Both the position numbers and the translations under genes were made by a program. From an uncultured Anaerolineales bacterium (lineage in GTDB: Bacteria; Chloroflexota; Anaerolineae; Aggregatilineales; Aggregatilineaceae): 64,000 nucleotides of DNA. Below, in pieces: positions 45,882 through 54,684 of the stretch. The notes beneath the pieces were generated by a model. The model saw nothing but the letters and a program-made list of their open reading frames with translations, searched no databases and had not been told where the DNA came from. The DNA lies in contig CAKZOB010000079.1 of assembly GCA_937135955.1 (NCBI GenBank), positions 1 through 64,000 on the forward strand, read 5' to 3'. Every line of letters starts with the position of its first letter. Within the stretch, counting starts at the first letter, position 1.

Positions 45882-48686
45882 ATGTTTACTCGTTTGAAAC
45901 GCACTCCCTGGACTTTTGCGCTGGTGATCGCTCTATGGGTTGTCGGCGTAGTAGTCGTCCCTGCGGCACACCGCGCCGCCCAGGGACCGACGCCGGTCGC
46001 CACTTCACCCTCCCCCACGCCTGCCGAAAGCACCCCTGTGCCGCAGATTGCACCGATCCCGTCAGTCGCCCAATACGATCTGCTCGATCTGTCGGTAGAT
46101 GTGCCGGGCAACTATCAGAATCCTTACAATCCCGCTGAGATTGATATCACGGCGGTTTTCCGCCCGCCCAATGGGGTTGCCAGGCGCGTGCCCGGCTTCT
46201 TCATGCGCCCCTACCGCGATGCCTGCCTGACCAACTGCCTGGTCGAGGAACTGCAAGCCGCTGGAGACGGCAGTTGGCACGTGCGCTTTGCACCGGATCA
46301 GATCGGGCGTTGGACTTATACCATCGAGGCATATGATGCTGCTGGCGTTCGCACGCTGCAGCAGGGCCAATTCGAAGTCGTGCCCGCCGAGAATCCGGGC
46401 TACGTGCGCGTTTCCAGCAATGGGCGCTACTTTTCCTTCGACAATGGCACACCCTACTTCCCTATCGGCCAGAATCTGGGTTGGTCGTGGAGTGACATTG
46501 GCGGGATCTACACCTACACCCGCTGGCTGGAGACGCTCAGCGCCTCCGGAGCCAACTACGCTCGCATCTTCATAGACGTGCCCTGGTTCATCGGCCTGGA
46601 CTGGCCCGGCCCCGCTGGCGATTACGACGCCGCGCAGACCGCCGCCTGGCGTATGGATACCATCCTCCAACTGGCCGAAGAACATGGCATCTATCTGCAG
46701 GTGGTGCTGGTCTGGCATCGCGCATTCACCGTCAGCGTGTCGCCTCCCATCTCCGTGCCGCAAGATGTACCGCGTCCGCCGCTGGAAATGAGCTGGACAA
46801 TCAACCCGGTCAACGCGGTCAGCGGCGGCCCGCTCAGCAGCCCGGCGGGCATTTTCAGCGATCCGGCGGGAGAAGCGCTGATCAAGCAGCGCCTGCGCTA
46901 CGCTGTCGCTCGCTGGGGCTATAGCCCGAACGTGCTCGCCTGGGAGATCATTGACGCTGTTGACGGAGTGCTCGGTTATTCGTCGAGCCGTGCTGATCCC
47001 TGGCTGCGCGAGATGGTGCGCTATCTGCGCGAGATTGACCCCTACGATCACCTGATCACCAGTGGGGCATACAACCCCAATGTGCTCATCGGCTACAGCG
47101 ACACGCTCGACTTTCTGTCGGTGCGTTTCTATCAGTCGCGCCCGCTGGTCCCGCCAGAGGATCAGGTGGCCGGGGTGATGCGCACGCTGTCCGCGGTGCT
47201 CAGCCGCACCTCACGCCCGGTGCTGCTGACTGAGTTCTCGCTCAACCCCTGGTTCGAACCAACCGCCGATGACCCGACCGGCACTCACGTGCGTAATACG
47301 GTGTGGGCGGCTGCACTTTCTGGCGCAGCAGGCAGCGCCATGTCGTGGTGGTGGGATACGTACATAGACCGGCAGAATCTTTACCGCATCTACGATCCAC
47401 TAGCCCTCTTCGTGCGCGACGTTCCCTGGACAGAAGCGCAGTTTGCCCCCTTGCAGGCGCGTCTGGTTGGCGGCGATCCGGCTATCTATGAGGCAGTGCG
47501 CATCTCAGAGTTCGATCGCACATTTGCCGGCCCTGTCGCGCCCGATCAAATCTTCCGGCTCACTCCTGACGGGGCGGCGCCACCGATCACCGCGCTGCCC
47601 GCTTACCTATATGGTCAGCGCAACATCGAGCGCAGCCGCCCGGTCACTTTCGTGATCACACCACCGGTAGACACCGAACTGAGCATCCATGTGCAGAGCG
47701 TCTCTGCCGAAGCACCCGCTGCCCTGGTGATCACCATTGATGGGACAGAAGCAGCACGGGTGGACTTCAGCCCTGGCAGCCAGGATATCCTGATTACGCT
47801 GCCCATCAGCGCGGGCGAGCATGTGCTGGTGCTCGATAACCTGGGCGAAGACTGGCTCGAACTCGGTTACCTGGAGATCGCGCATTACCGCGCACCTGCA
47901 CGAGTATTGGCCCTGGCCGATCGCACGCGCGGCTATGCCATGGCCTGGGTACAGCATCGCCGTGACACCTGGGAATTCGCCGCCGAGAATGCAACAATTG
48001 ACCCCCTCAGCTTGGACCTGGCCCTGCCAGAAATGCCCGCCGGGCAATATCGGGTGATCTTTTGGGACGCTGTCACAGGCAACGTACAGGGAGACACCTT
48101 GCTCATCCTCAATGGCAACACAGGCCAGACTCTGCAAATAGGTCTACCGCCGGTTGCGTCGCCGCTCGCCATCAAGGTGCTGCGGGTAGCAGGGCCTGAG
48201 TTGCCTGCGACTCCCGTGCAGACTCCCATCGTCACCCGCACGCCGCAGGTGACGCTGACGCCAACGTCTACCATCACGCCGTCGGACACGCCCACCGCCA
48301 CAGCCACCAACACACCGACCGCCACAGATACCCCAACCCCTACAGATACGCCGACTGCTACCGATACACCGACGGCAACGGCAACGGCCACAGCGACTGA
48401 CACGCTGACCCCGACCCTGACACCCACGGATACGGCTACGCGCACGCCCAGCCCCACGGACACTCTCACCTGGACGCCTACGCCGACCCGTACGCCTACC
48501 GCGACCCGCACGCCGACCGCGACGGCAACGCGGACACCTACTTCGACGCCGACCAATACATTGACGCCGTCGCGCACACCAACCAACACGCGCACGCCGA
48601 CGGCGACGCGCACGCCTACCCGCACGCCGACGCCGACGCTCACTCCGACCGCCAGTCCTCTGGAGACGCTGATCGGCGGCGGATAG
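45882..48686 (+). CDS. Exported DUF5060 / clan-A glycosidase-like protein with Thr-Pro tail, acid/base residue missing
   Basis: 934 aa. A signal anchor (about 10-32) and a short Thr/Pro linker lead to a DUF5060-like beta domain (about 62-165; [30 protein letters not shown]). A TIM-barrel glycosidase-like domain (about 170-540) follows with [26 protein letters not shown] and [12 protein letters not shown], then beta-sandwich modules (about 580-770), and about 140 residues of Thr-Pro repeats ending in LIGGG. In clan-A enzymes the segment WEIIDAVDG normally reads W-E-x-x-N-E; here the Asn-Glu pair is D358-A359, so the acid/base Glu is absent, while the nucleophile-type E451 is kept. It may be a binding protein or pseudoenzyme. 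No good Shine-Dalgarno is seen. Confidence 0.8.
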   Translation: MFTRLKRTPWTFALVIALWVVGVVVVPAAHRAAQGPTPVATSPSPTPAESTPVPQIAPIPSVAQYDLLDLSVDVPGNYQNPYNPAEIDITAVFRPPNGVARRVPGFFMRPYRDACLTNCLVEELQAAGDGSWHVRFAPDQIGRWTYTIEAYDAAGVRTLQQGQFEVVPAENPGYVRVSSNGRYFSFDNGTPYFPIGQNLGWSWSDIGGIYTYTRWLETLSASGANYARIFIDVPWFIGLDWPGPAGDYDAAQTAAWRMDTILQLAEEHGIYLQVVLVWHRAFTVSVSPPISVPQDVPRPPLEMSWTINPVNAVSGGPLSSPAGIFSDPAGEALIKQRLRYAVARWGYSPNVLAWEIIDAVDGVLGYSSSRADPWLREMVRYLREIDPYDHLITSGAYNPNVLIGYSDTLDFLSVRFYQSRPLVPPEDQVAGVMRTLSAVLSRTSRPVLLTEFSLNPWFEPTADDPTGTHVRNTVWAAALSGAAGSAMSWWWDTYIDRQNLYRIYDPLALFVRDVPWTEAQFAPLQARLVGGDPAIYEAVRISEFDRTFAGPVAPDQIFRLTPDGAAPPITALPAYLYGQRNIERSRPVTFVITPPVDTELSIHVQSVSAEAPAALVITIDGTEAARVDFSPGSQDILITLPISAGEHVLVLDNLGEDWLELGYLEIAHYRAPARVLALADRTRGYAMAWVQHRRDTWEFAAENATIDPLSLDLALPEMPAGQYRVIFWDAVTGNVQGDTLLILNGNTGQTLQIGLPPVASPLAIKVLRVAGPELPATPVQTPIVTRTPQVTLTPTSTITPSDTPTATATNTPTATDTPTPTDTPTATDTPTATATATATDTLTPTLTPTDTATRTPSPTDTLTWTPTPTRTPTATRTPTATATRTPTSTPTNTLTPSRTPTNTRTPTATRTPTRTPTPTLTPTASPLETLIGGG
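48240..48650 (+). repeat. Thr-Pro coding low-complexity repeat tract
   Basis: Imperfect short repeats built on ACGCC, ACC and GACG units encode the (TPT)n-type tail of the DUF5060 protein. Similar but shorter tracts lie in the LCP gene (about 9580-9960) and in both LysM genes at 56-58 kb. Confidence 0.8.
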
Positions 48687-48728
48687 GGCGATGCCTGTCA
48701 GGACGAACGCTCAGAAGATCAGCGAAAC

Positions 48729-48770
48729 ACAACCGCCCGATGTTCTTACACCGGGCGGTTGTTCTGTTCA
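48729..48770. terminator. Bidirectional terminator between convergent exported-protein genes
   Basis: A perfect 11-base stem, ACAACCGCCCG (48729-48739) and CGGGCGGTTGT (48752-48762), with a 12-base loop. The plus strand continues TCTGTTC; the minus strand continues GTTTCG. Confidence 0.75.
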
Positions 48771-48792
48771 CTCAGTCTGTCAGCCGACGCCG

Positions 48793-50379
48793 CTACTTGG
48801 TGACATCGCGCAAGATCAGATAGGCCGGGCGCGGGTTACCGGCGGGATCAAGCAGGCTCCACAAGCATTGTTCGCCCGTCAGGCCGACCACCGGGCAGAA
48901 ATTCAGGTTCCACAGGAACATCGGCCCCACGTAGCCCAGTTCCTTGCCCAGTTGGAAGCCACGCACCACATACGATGCCTGCTCGTCTACGCTGGTATAC
49001 GCCACGAACCCATATTCCGGGGGCGGCTGCACGTTCAGCCCGTCATTGGACCCCCAGCCGAACTGTGTCGGCCAGATGAACGTCCCACTGTCGCCGTTCT
49101 CCACCATGATCTGGCGGTAGTCGGCCAGCGTCTGTTTGAAGAAGAAACTGGGGTGATCGTCCCAGGCAGGCACCGCGGGACGGTTATTGCGGCAACACAC
49201 GCTGTCCGGCGGGTTGGCCCAGCCGTTGGGATGCGCCCCGATGGCATCCGACCATTCCGCGACTCCCGCTACATACATCTGACGCAGGTAGAGTCGGTCG
49301 TCAATGGCATTCACCCCATCATTGAAACCGGTCGGGGCCAGCCCTCCGGTGACGACCAGCGCCGCCGGATCGCCGTTCTTGATCGCCAGGTAGGCCAGCC
49401 GCAGCATTTCCACATAGCTGGCCGCGCTGATGCCTCGCGGCGTATTCCACTCGCGGCGCAGGTTTTGTTCGTTCCAGATTTCGTAGGCGTCCACGCGACC
49501 ACGGTAACGCTGCGCAAGCTGCCCCACAAAGTTGGCATACGTCTGATAGTCCCTGGGCGGGCCTTTCTCCTGGTCGGAATCGCGCGCCCAGCCAGGAGCC
49601 GAACTCACCGACAGCAGTATCTTGAATCCGGCCCCATCCATCGCGTTGACCATCTCGTCAAGCGGTGCCCAATTGATGTTGCCCGGCGTCGGCTCATAGA
49701 TGGCCCATTCAACCGCCTGCTTGACCCACTCCACGCCCAGGTTCTGCGCAGCCTGAATGACCTGCGGGATATTCTGGTTGGGCAGATGAATCTGCACCCC
49801 GTAGGCAAAGCCAACATTGGTAGCGGTATTGGCTGGCGTGGGCAGCGGTGTCGGCGTGTTGGCCGCTGCTGGGGTCGCGGCGACAGGTGTCGGCGTCGCG
49901 GTAGCTGCGACGGCTGCAGGAGCAGCGCCCGCCGGAATGCGCAGACGCTGCCCGACGTAGATCACATTAGGGTTGGTGATGCCGTTATAAGTCGCCAGGT
50001 AGGCCGTCGACAGACTGTACTTCAGGGCAATACGGAACAGATTCTCCCCTGGCTGCACCACGTGAACAGTCTCGGCGGCGGGAGGAGCAGCCGGAGAAGG
50101 AATCGCCGTCTGCGTACCCGAAGGTAGTGGAGTCGCTGCCGCCACAGCGCCAGGGATGATCAGCACCTGCCCAGGCACGATCAGATTGGGATTGGTGATG
50201 TTGTTCGCCTGGACAATGGCCTGCACCGTCGTCCCATATTTGAGCGCGATGCGAGACAGGTTCTCGCCTGCCTGCACAGTATGCGTTATCTGCCCCCCCT
50301 GCGCCAGAACCGCCGCTGGCATGATCACAAGCGCAGCCAATAAGGACAGAACAATGGCAAGTCGCCGCACATAGTGCAT
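48793..50379 (-). CDS. Exported two-LysM glycosidase-like protein, nucleophile residue replaced
   Basis: 528 aa. Signal peptide (about 5-27, ending VLAQGG), LysM 1 (about 33-77), LysM 2 (about 104-149), an Ala/Thr/Pro linker (150-188) and a TIM-barrel domain of the GH39/cellulase-like clan A (190-528). LysM modules bind peptidoglycan or related glycans. The acid/base motif YEIWNEQNL is intact (E304). The strand-7 motif, usually T-E-F-G-W in relatives I recall, reads TQFGW, with Q439 (codon CAG) at the nucleophile place, so retaining hydrolysis may be lost. GAAGGAGGC precedes the ATG. It converges with the DUF5060 gene. Confidence 0.85.
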   Translation of the reverse strand: MHYVRRLAIVLSLLAALVIMPAAVLAQGGQITHTVQAGENLSRIALKYGTTVQAIVQANNITNPNLIVPGQVLIIPGAVAAATPLPSGTQTAIPSPAAPPAAETVHVVQPGENLFRIALKYSLSTAYLATYNGITNPNVIYVGQRLRIPAGAAPAAVAATATPTPVAATPAAANTPTPLPTPANTATNVGFAYGVQIHLPNQNIPQVIQAAQNLGVEWVKQAVEWAIYEPTPGNINWAPLDEMVNAMDGAGFKILLSVSSAPGWARDSDQEKGPPRDYQTYANFVGQLAQRYRGRVDAYEIWNEQNLRREWNTPRGISAASYVEMLRLAYLAIKNGDPAALVVTGGLAPTGFNDGVNAIDDRLYLRQMYVAGVAEWSDAIGAHPNGWANPPDSVCCRNNRPAVPAWDDHPSFFFKQTLADYRQIMVENGDSGTFIWPTQFGWGSNDGLNVQPPPEYGFVAYTSVDEQASYVVRGFQLGKELGYVGPMFLWNLNFCPVVGLTGEQCLWSLLDPAGNPRPAYLILRDVTK

Positions 50380-50421
50380 TTTTGTGCCTCCTTCACGCGG
50401 TGCCGGTGACTAATCCATCTT

Positions 50422-50427
50422 AGTATA
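50422..50427 (-). promoter_or_regulatory. -10 element of the LysM-glycosidase gene
   Basis: TATACT on the minus strand, about 43 bases upstream of the ATG; no clear -35. Confidence 0.4.
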
Positions 50428-50508
50428 AATTGCCATATCACGCTATTCCGCTATCGGCCTGTCATGACCTATGTGACCAGGGCTATCGTGCAACATCCTC
50501 AGGGCACC

Positions 50509-51024
50509 CTAACGCGGATTGGCGAAAAGCATAATCAGCCGGTCGGCTTCGTCGTAACTGGTATGAGCGAAAAACGGTTTCGCAGAAGTCTCAGCATCCA
50601 ATACCTTCTCCAACAGGATAGGCAAATCCTCTACGAGAGGCAAGTCTAGAACCTGGTCTCGCGGCACCCATTCCAGGGTGCCCTCTTCCGTAGCGCGCAC
50701 CTCGCGGCTGAGTGCCTCTGCCTTGAAAACAAAGACCATGATGCCGTTCGGTTGGCCAGCGTCTACATGGATGATCCCCCGCAGTTGGACGTTGGTCACG
50801 TCCAGGCCGGTCTCCTCCTGAATCTCGCGCACCGCTCCGCTCAGAGGGTCTTCGTCGCGTTCCAGGTGCCCCCCTACGCCGTTGTATAGGCCAGGGTAAA
50901 CCCGTTTGTGCGCCGCACGTTTGATCAGCAACACATCTTCCCCGCGTGTCACAAAGCACAGGGTACGTGGAATCACCAGCCAGCGCCCCTCAGTAGCATC
51001 TGCCCCCTGATCTTTGGCTCCCAT
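50509..51024 (-). CDS. Nudix hydrolase, MutT-like
   Basis: 171 aa. The complete Nudix box GHLERDEDPLSGAVREIQEE followed by TGL (G-x5-E-x7-REUXEEXGU) sits near residues 52-74, with PRTLCFVTRGEDVLLIKRA before it and WVPRDQVLDLPL after it. It resembles the 8-oxo-dGTP/NTP pyrophosphatase branch, which cleans oxidised or non-canonical nucleotides, but Nudix substrates are hard to predict. An in-frame GTG at 51042 is possible; ATG 51024 with AAGGA about nine bases ahead is preferred. A promoter lies at 51060-51088. Confidence 0.9.
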   Translation of the reverse strand: MGAKDQGADATEGRWLVIPRTLCFVTRGEDVLLIKRAAHKRVYPGLYNGVGGHLERDEDPLSGAVREIQEETGLDVTNVQLRGIIHVDAGQPNGIMVFVFKAEALSREVRATEEGTLEWVPRDQVLDLPLVEDLPILLEKVLDAETSAKPFFAHTSYDEADRLIMLFANPR

Positions 51025-51059
51025 CTTGTCCAGTCCTTCCACCGAGCCGCACTGCGCGC

Positions 51060-51088
51060 ATTATAGCGCCGCTGCGAAGGTTTGTCTT
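51060..51088 (-). promoter_or_regulatory. Promoter of the Nudix hydrolase gene
   Basis: AAGACA (51083-51088), a 17-base spacer and TATAAT (51060-51065) on the minus strand; the divergent helical-protein gene starts at 51144. Confidence 0.6.
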
Positions 51089-51143
51089 GTGCCAGACGAT
51101 GGTGTAAGCTTGACCATAATCTATGTCACCAGGAGACCAGGGT

Positions 51144-51665
51144 ATGGACGACTTGTATGCGAAGATCGTGCGCGAACGCGGTTCCGTCGAACGCCTGATG
51201 ACGCGCATTCCAGGCTTCCGCGGCTATATGGAGATGAATGCGCGCCGGCAAGCCGATCGGCTACTCCGCGACCACGTGGCCGCGCTACTCAAGGCTCAGA
51301 TCAACCGCCTGGCCGAGGCAGAAAAGCTCCTCCTGGAAACGGGCGGCCTGTCCCATATGAGTCAGACTCGCAGCGCCAAAACCAAGTTCCAGACCTACAT
51401 TGATCGCATTGCTACTGATGTCCCTGGTTACTCTGGTTTCTTTGACGCCGTCAAGATTGGCGAAGACGACCTGGCTGTCGTATACGCCTTTGATGAAGCG
51501 CTACTCGATTACGTCGAGAAATTCACCCAGGCCATAGATGCACTCTACCAGGCCGCAACGACCGGCGAGGGCGTGCAGGAAGCTATCCGCGCCCTGGATG
51601 CGCTGGCCATCGAAGCGAATCAGGCGTATAGCCTGCGCGACCAGGTATTGAATGGCATCGCCTAA
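51144..51665 (+). CDS. Helical protein of unknown function, partner gene of an SPFH protein
   Basis: 173 aa, soluble and almost all helical. The basic N-terminal part (FRGYMEMNARRQADRLLRDH, about 25-45) and a coiled-coil-like central helix (LLKAQINRLAEAEKLLLETG) precede an acidic C-terminal half (AVVYAFDEALLDYVEKF). No family is recognised with confidence. AGGAG at 51131-51135 supports ATG 51144 over the ATG at 51123. It ends 47 bases before the SPFH gene on the same strand, so the pair is likely an operon and the proteins may act together at a membrane or in a shell-like assembly; this is inference. Confidence 0.7.
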   Translation: MDDLYAKIVRERGSVERLMTRIPGFRGYMEMNARRQADRLLRDHVAALLKAQINRLAEAEKLLLETGGLSHMSQTRSAKTKFQTYIDRIATDVPGYSGFFDAVKIGEDDLAVVYAFDEALLDYVEKFTQAIDALYQAATTGEGVQEAIRALDALAIEANQAYSLRDQVLNGIA

Positions 51666-51712
51666 GCCGGCGCTGGAACGCATATCCCGCTAGATACCAG
51701 GAGAGACAGACC

Positions 51713-52789
51713 ATGCCGCGCATTATTGACGTTGTGTCGCATGTGAACGTGATGGACGATGAGCTATGCTACCGCGAACCACAGGGGGGCGCAGGAGATT
51801 TCCGGCTGGGATCGCAGGTGATCGTTCAGGAGAATCAGGCCGCCGTCTTCGTGCGACAGGGCCAGGTGCTCGATGCGCTGGGGCCGGGCACGCACACGCT
51901 CAGCACCGCCAATCTGCCCATCCTGTCCAGCCTGGTAGGCCTGGTGACAGGCGGACGCAACCCCTTCACCGCCGAACTGTACTTCGTCAATCTCAAAGAC
52001 CTGCCGCAGGTGCCCTGGGGCACCAATCCACCGATTGTGCTCGAAACACCGGGCAAGGGCGTGGGGGTTGTGCTGCTCATCACGCATGGCGTGATTGACA
52101 TTGGGATCGAAGACCCCGTGCGTTTCATGAAGCAATACGGCGTTGGCAAGGCCATCGTGCGCCTGGATGATATCCGCGAACGCATCCAGGCCATGCTGCT
52201 GGGCGAACTGGGCACCCTGCTCTCTTCGTCCGGAGCCACCAGCGTCATGGACGCCAATCGCCTGCTTTCTGACCTGGAGGGCGCAGCGCTGGCCCGCCTC
52301 AATGAGCAATTCGCCGCGATCGGGATGCGCATCAAGGCATTCGAGGCCAAACCTTTCACCGCCAAGGAAGTCAGCACCGAAGAACTGCGCAACTACGTAG
52401 ACTTCGAAACCTGGGAGCGCATCCGCCGCCTGGAGGTAGCCGACGCTGCTGCCAGCAACACCGGCCTGGGTGGTGGATTGGCGGGAGCCGGCGTTGGCCT
52501 GGGCGTCGGGCAACAGATTGGCGCGGCGCTCAATCCGGAAGCGGCGGCCCTGCAGCAGCAACAGCAAATGATGATGATGCAGATGATGCAGCAGATGCTC
52601 CAACAGCAGGGAGGCGGGCAACCTGCCGCGCCCGGCCAGGCTGCGCCTGCCGTCCCGCAGACGCCCGCCGAGATCCGCGCTTATCTGGACCAGCTAGACG
52701 CAAAATTGCTCGCAGGCCAGATATCCGAGGAAACGCACAAGAAACTATACGAGAAATGGGAAGCCCGCCTCAAAGAACTGGGAGAATGA
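51713..52789 (+). CDS. SPFH/band-7 domain protein with Gln/Met-rich segment and SHOCT-like tail
   Basis: 358 aa. The SPFH domain (about 25-240) has SQVIVQENQAAVFVRQGQVLDALGPGTHTLST and RLNEQFAAIGMRIKAFEAKPF, the form seen in YdjI/virion-core-like SPFH proteins, which lack an N-terminal membrane anchor. A Gly-rich hinge (GLGGGLAGAGVGLGVGQQ), a low-complexity Gln/Met run (about 281-300) and a C-terminal SHOCT-like helix pair (LDAKLLAGQISEETHKKLYE) follow. Such proteins oligomerise at membranes and recruit partners through the tail. The upstream helical-protein gene is the likely partner. A terminator begins 16 bases after the stop. Confidence 0.88.
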   Translation: MPRIIDVVSHVNVMDDELCYREPQGGAGDFRLGSQVIVQENQAAVFVRQGQVLDALGPGTHTLSTANLPILSSLVGLVTGGRNPFTAELYFVNLKDLPQVPWGTNPPIVLETPGKGVGVVLLITHGVIDIGIEDPVRFMKQYGVGKAIVRLDDIRERIQAMLLGELGTLLSSSGATSVMDANRLLSDLEGAALARLNEQFAAIGMRIKAFEAKPFTAKEVSTEELRNYVDFETWERIRRLEVADAAASNTGLGGGLAGAGVGLGVGQQIGAALNPEAAALQQQQQMMMMQMMQQMLQQQGGGQPAAPGQAAPAVPQTPAEIRAYLDQLDAKLLAGQISEETHKKLYEKWEARLKELGE

Positions 52790-52804
52790 GCCGTTGTGCT
52801 GTGA

Positions 52805-52840
52805 GCGGGGATGCGTCAGACCATCCCCGCCTGTTTATTT
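52805..52840 (+). terminator. Rho-independent terminator after the SPFH gene
   Basis: A perfect 8-base stem, GCGGGGAT (52805-52812) and ATCCCCGC (52823-52830), with a 10-base loop, then CTGTTTATTT. It reaches into the end of the convergent GT39 gene. Confidence 0.75.
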
Positions 52841-54676
52841 CGGCGGCCAGACGATAGTGGCCAGCGAATAGCGATCGCCCAGAAGCACCCCGGTCTCATC
52901 ATAGACTGGCAGGCGCATACCGCTATCTGGATCGTACATCCCCACCTCAAGCGTGTACGTGCCTGGTTGCAGGGTTATCTCAGCGTCTCGCAGCAGATGG
53001 TACGGGTCACGGTAGAGCGTCCCTGGCTCCCAGGCCAGTGTGCTGGCAAAGCCATTGAGAGGACGATGGTCGTCCTGATCCCATAGCGGGCTGCCTGCGG
53101 CATTCACCGCCCCATTGAGGTGTACGAAGACCACGTAATCCACTTCTGCCCTGGCCAGCGGCTCCCAATACAACAGCAGCGTGATACTGTGACTGCTCGC
53201 GCCCGGCCCCTGTAACGTATATCCGGCCAGCCAGGCGATATCCCCAAACCGCACCCTATCCCTCACGCCGATCTCTGCGCGGTCGGGCACCCAGCGCCGA
53301 AACTGCATCACTTCAAAGCCAGCGGGAGTGTCGTAGCTGAGCACCTGCATGGCGTCGTTCAGATATTGCTCAGCCTCCACCGACCTTCCCACCAGCCAGA
53401 TGCCCTGATAGAAGTTCACCTGAGGCTGCAACTGTGCGCGAATGGGCGCGCCCGGCACCAGGCTGATCTCGTCAGCAGGGCCGCGGTAATAATAGGCAAA
53501 AGCCGGGTCGGGCAATGTCTGCAGGATCAGGTCGCCGGGCATGGCGCGTTCCCGCAGGTAAGTCGCCAGAACAGGCCAGTTAGGAGCTTTGGGAGACTCC
53601 CCTCGATAGTAGGGCACCAGTTCAGCCAACCCTAGTGCCGGAATCGTCAGCAGCAAGGCCCAGGCGACGATCCTGCCTCGCCGTGTGATGGAAGGCGCCG
53701 TCAGCCCCGCGCCGGTCATCAGCAACAACGCCGGCATCACCGCTATCAGATAGCGCGGGTGAAAGACGCTCATGCGGGTCGCTGCCACCAACAGCAATAG
53801 GGTGGGCAGAATCACCCAGACCGCCAGCAGGAAGAGCACCCGCCGGGGCAACTTCACCAACGCTGCCCCCAGCGCGCCAAGCCAGAGCAGCGGTAGAACG
53901 TACTTCCAGGGAGAACCGTACTCACCGTCAGTCAGCCACGCTGGCACGAACCACGTCAGCAGCCGCGCTGGGGCAGCGTCAGTTGTAGCTCCCTGGTAAT
54001 CGCTGTCCTTTAGATACCACGCCTGAATCAGCCATGGGACGAGTAACACGGCCAGCAACGTCCAGGTGCGTAGCGCCGACCACACTACCCCGCGGCGCGG
54101 GCGCTGCCATGCCAGATAAATCGCCTGCACGGCCACAAAGAACGCTTCGAGGAAGAAAAGGTAGAGCGCCACCGCTTCAGCGGCCAGATACATCCACCAA
54201 TCGCGCCGCCGGTTGGAAGCCACCGCCCGCAGGAATAACCACATCGCCAAGCTGCTTGCGCCGAACCACAATGCGTAGTTGCGGGCATCCTGCGCGTGCC
54301 AGATCAGGAACGGCTGCAACGCTGCCAGCCCCATGGTGACGGCCATCGTCGCCCGCCGCCGCATTAGTTGGCGGGCCAGCGCGCCAACTGCTGCCACGCC
54401 GACCCACCCGCCCAGCGCTGAAAGGTAGCGCATGGCGAATTCGCTGTCGCCAGCCGCCGACCTCCAGGCCCAGAAGCTCAGGAAAGTGCCCAGCGGATGC
54501 GGCTCCCACTGCGCCAGATCACGCGCAACGCGCTGCGGCGAGTCTGCCCAGTAGCGCACCGCAAACGCCTCGTCGCCACGCAGTGGTACCTCATCCAGGT
54601 TGACGATACGCGCTACGAAAGCGACCGCCAGCAGTCCAGTCAACACCGCCAACCATTGCGCGCGCTTGCGGTTCAT
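52835..54676 (-). CDS. GT39/ArnT-like polytopic membrane glycosyltransferase
   Basis: 613 aa. The first helix is followed by VNLDEVPLRGDEAFAVRYWA (about 24-43), with the acidic GDE motif of the GT-C fold, then WEPHPLGTFLSFWAW and about ten more membrane segments to residue 370. The C-terminal 240 residues form an extracytoplasmic beta domain (VRFGDIAWLAGYTLQGPG, LQPGTYTLEVGMYDPDSG). This layout fits a dolichol/undecaprenyl-phosphate sugar:acceptor transferase. ATG 54676 lies 8 bases after the stop of the NERD protein gene; a longer frame to 54790 would overlap that gene by more than 100 bases. It differs clearly from the GT39-like protein at 21.7-23.7 kb. Confidence 0.85.
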   Translation of the reverse strand: MNRKRAQWLAVLTGLLAVAFVARIVNLDEVPLRGDEAFAVRYWADSPQRVARDLAQWEPHPLGTFLSFWAWRSAAGDSEFAMRYLSALGGWVGVAAVGALARQLMRRRATMAVTMGLAALQPFLIWHAQDARNYALWFGASSLAMWLFLRAVASNRRRDWWMYLAAEAVALYLFFLEAFFVAVQAIYLAWQRPRRGVVWSALRTWTLLAVLLVPWLIQAWYLKDSDYQGATTDAAPARLLTWFVPAWLTDGEYGSPWKYVLPLLWLGALGAALVKLPRRVLFLLAVWVILPTLLLLVAATRMSVFHPRYLIAVMPALLLMTGAGLTAPSITRRGRIVAWALLLTIPALGLAELVPYYRGESPKAPNWPVLATYLRERAMPGDLILQTLPDPAFAYYYRGPADEISLVPGAPIRAQLQPQVNFYQGIWLVGRSVEAEQYLNDAMQVLSYDTPAGFEVMQFRRWVPDRAEIGVRDRVRFGDIAWLAGYTLQGPGASSHSITLLLYWEPLARAEVDYVVFVHLNGAVNAAGSPLWDQDDHRPLNGFASTLAWEPGTLYRDPYHLLRDAEITLQPGTYTLEVGMYDPDSGMRLPVYDETGVLLGDRYSLATIVWPPK

Positions 54677-54684
54677 CGGCTGCG

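Noticed and set aside
48240-48650. Candidate CRISPR or satellite array
   Set aside because: The short units are imperfect, in frame, and encode a Thr-Pro tail; there are no spacers of constant length and no cas genes.
48691-50127. Long plus-strand frame of 478 codons
   Set aside because: It is antisense to the LysM-glycosidase gene, is rich in Arg, His and Pro as typical GC-driven shadow frames are, and starts inside the terminator region.
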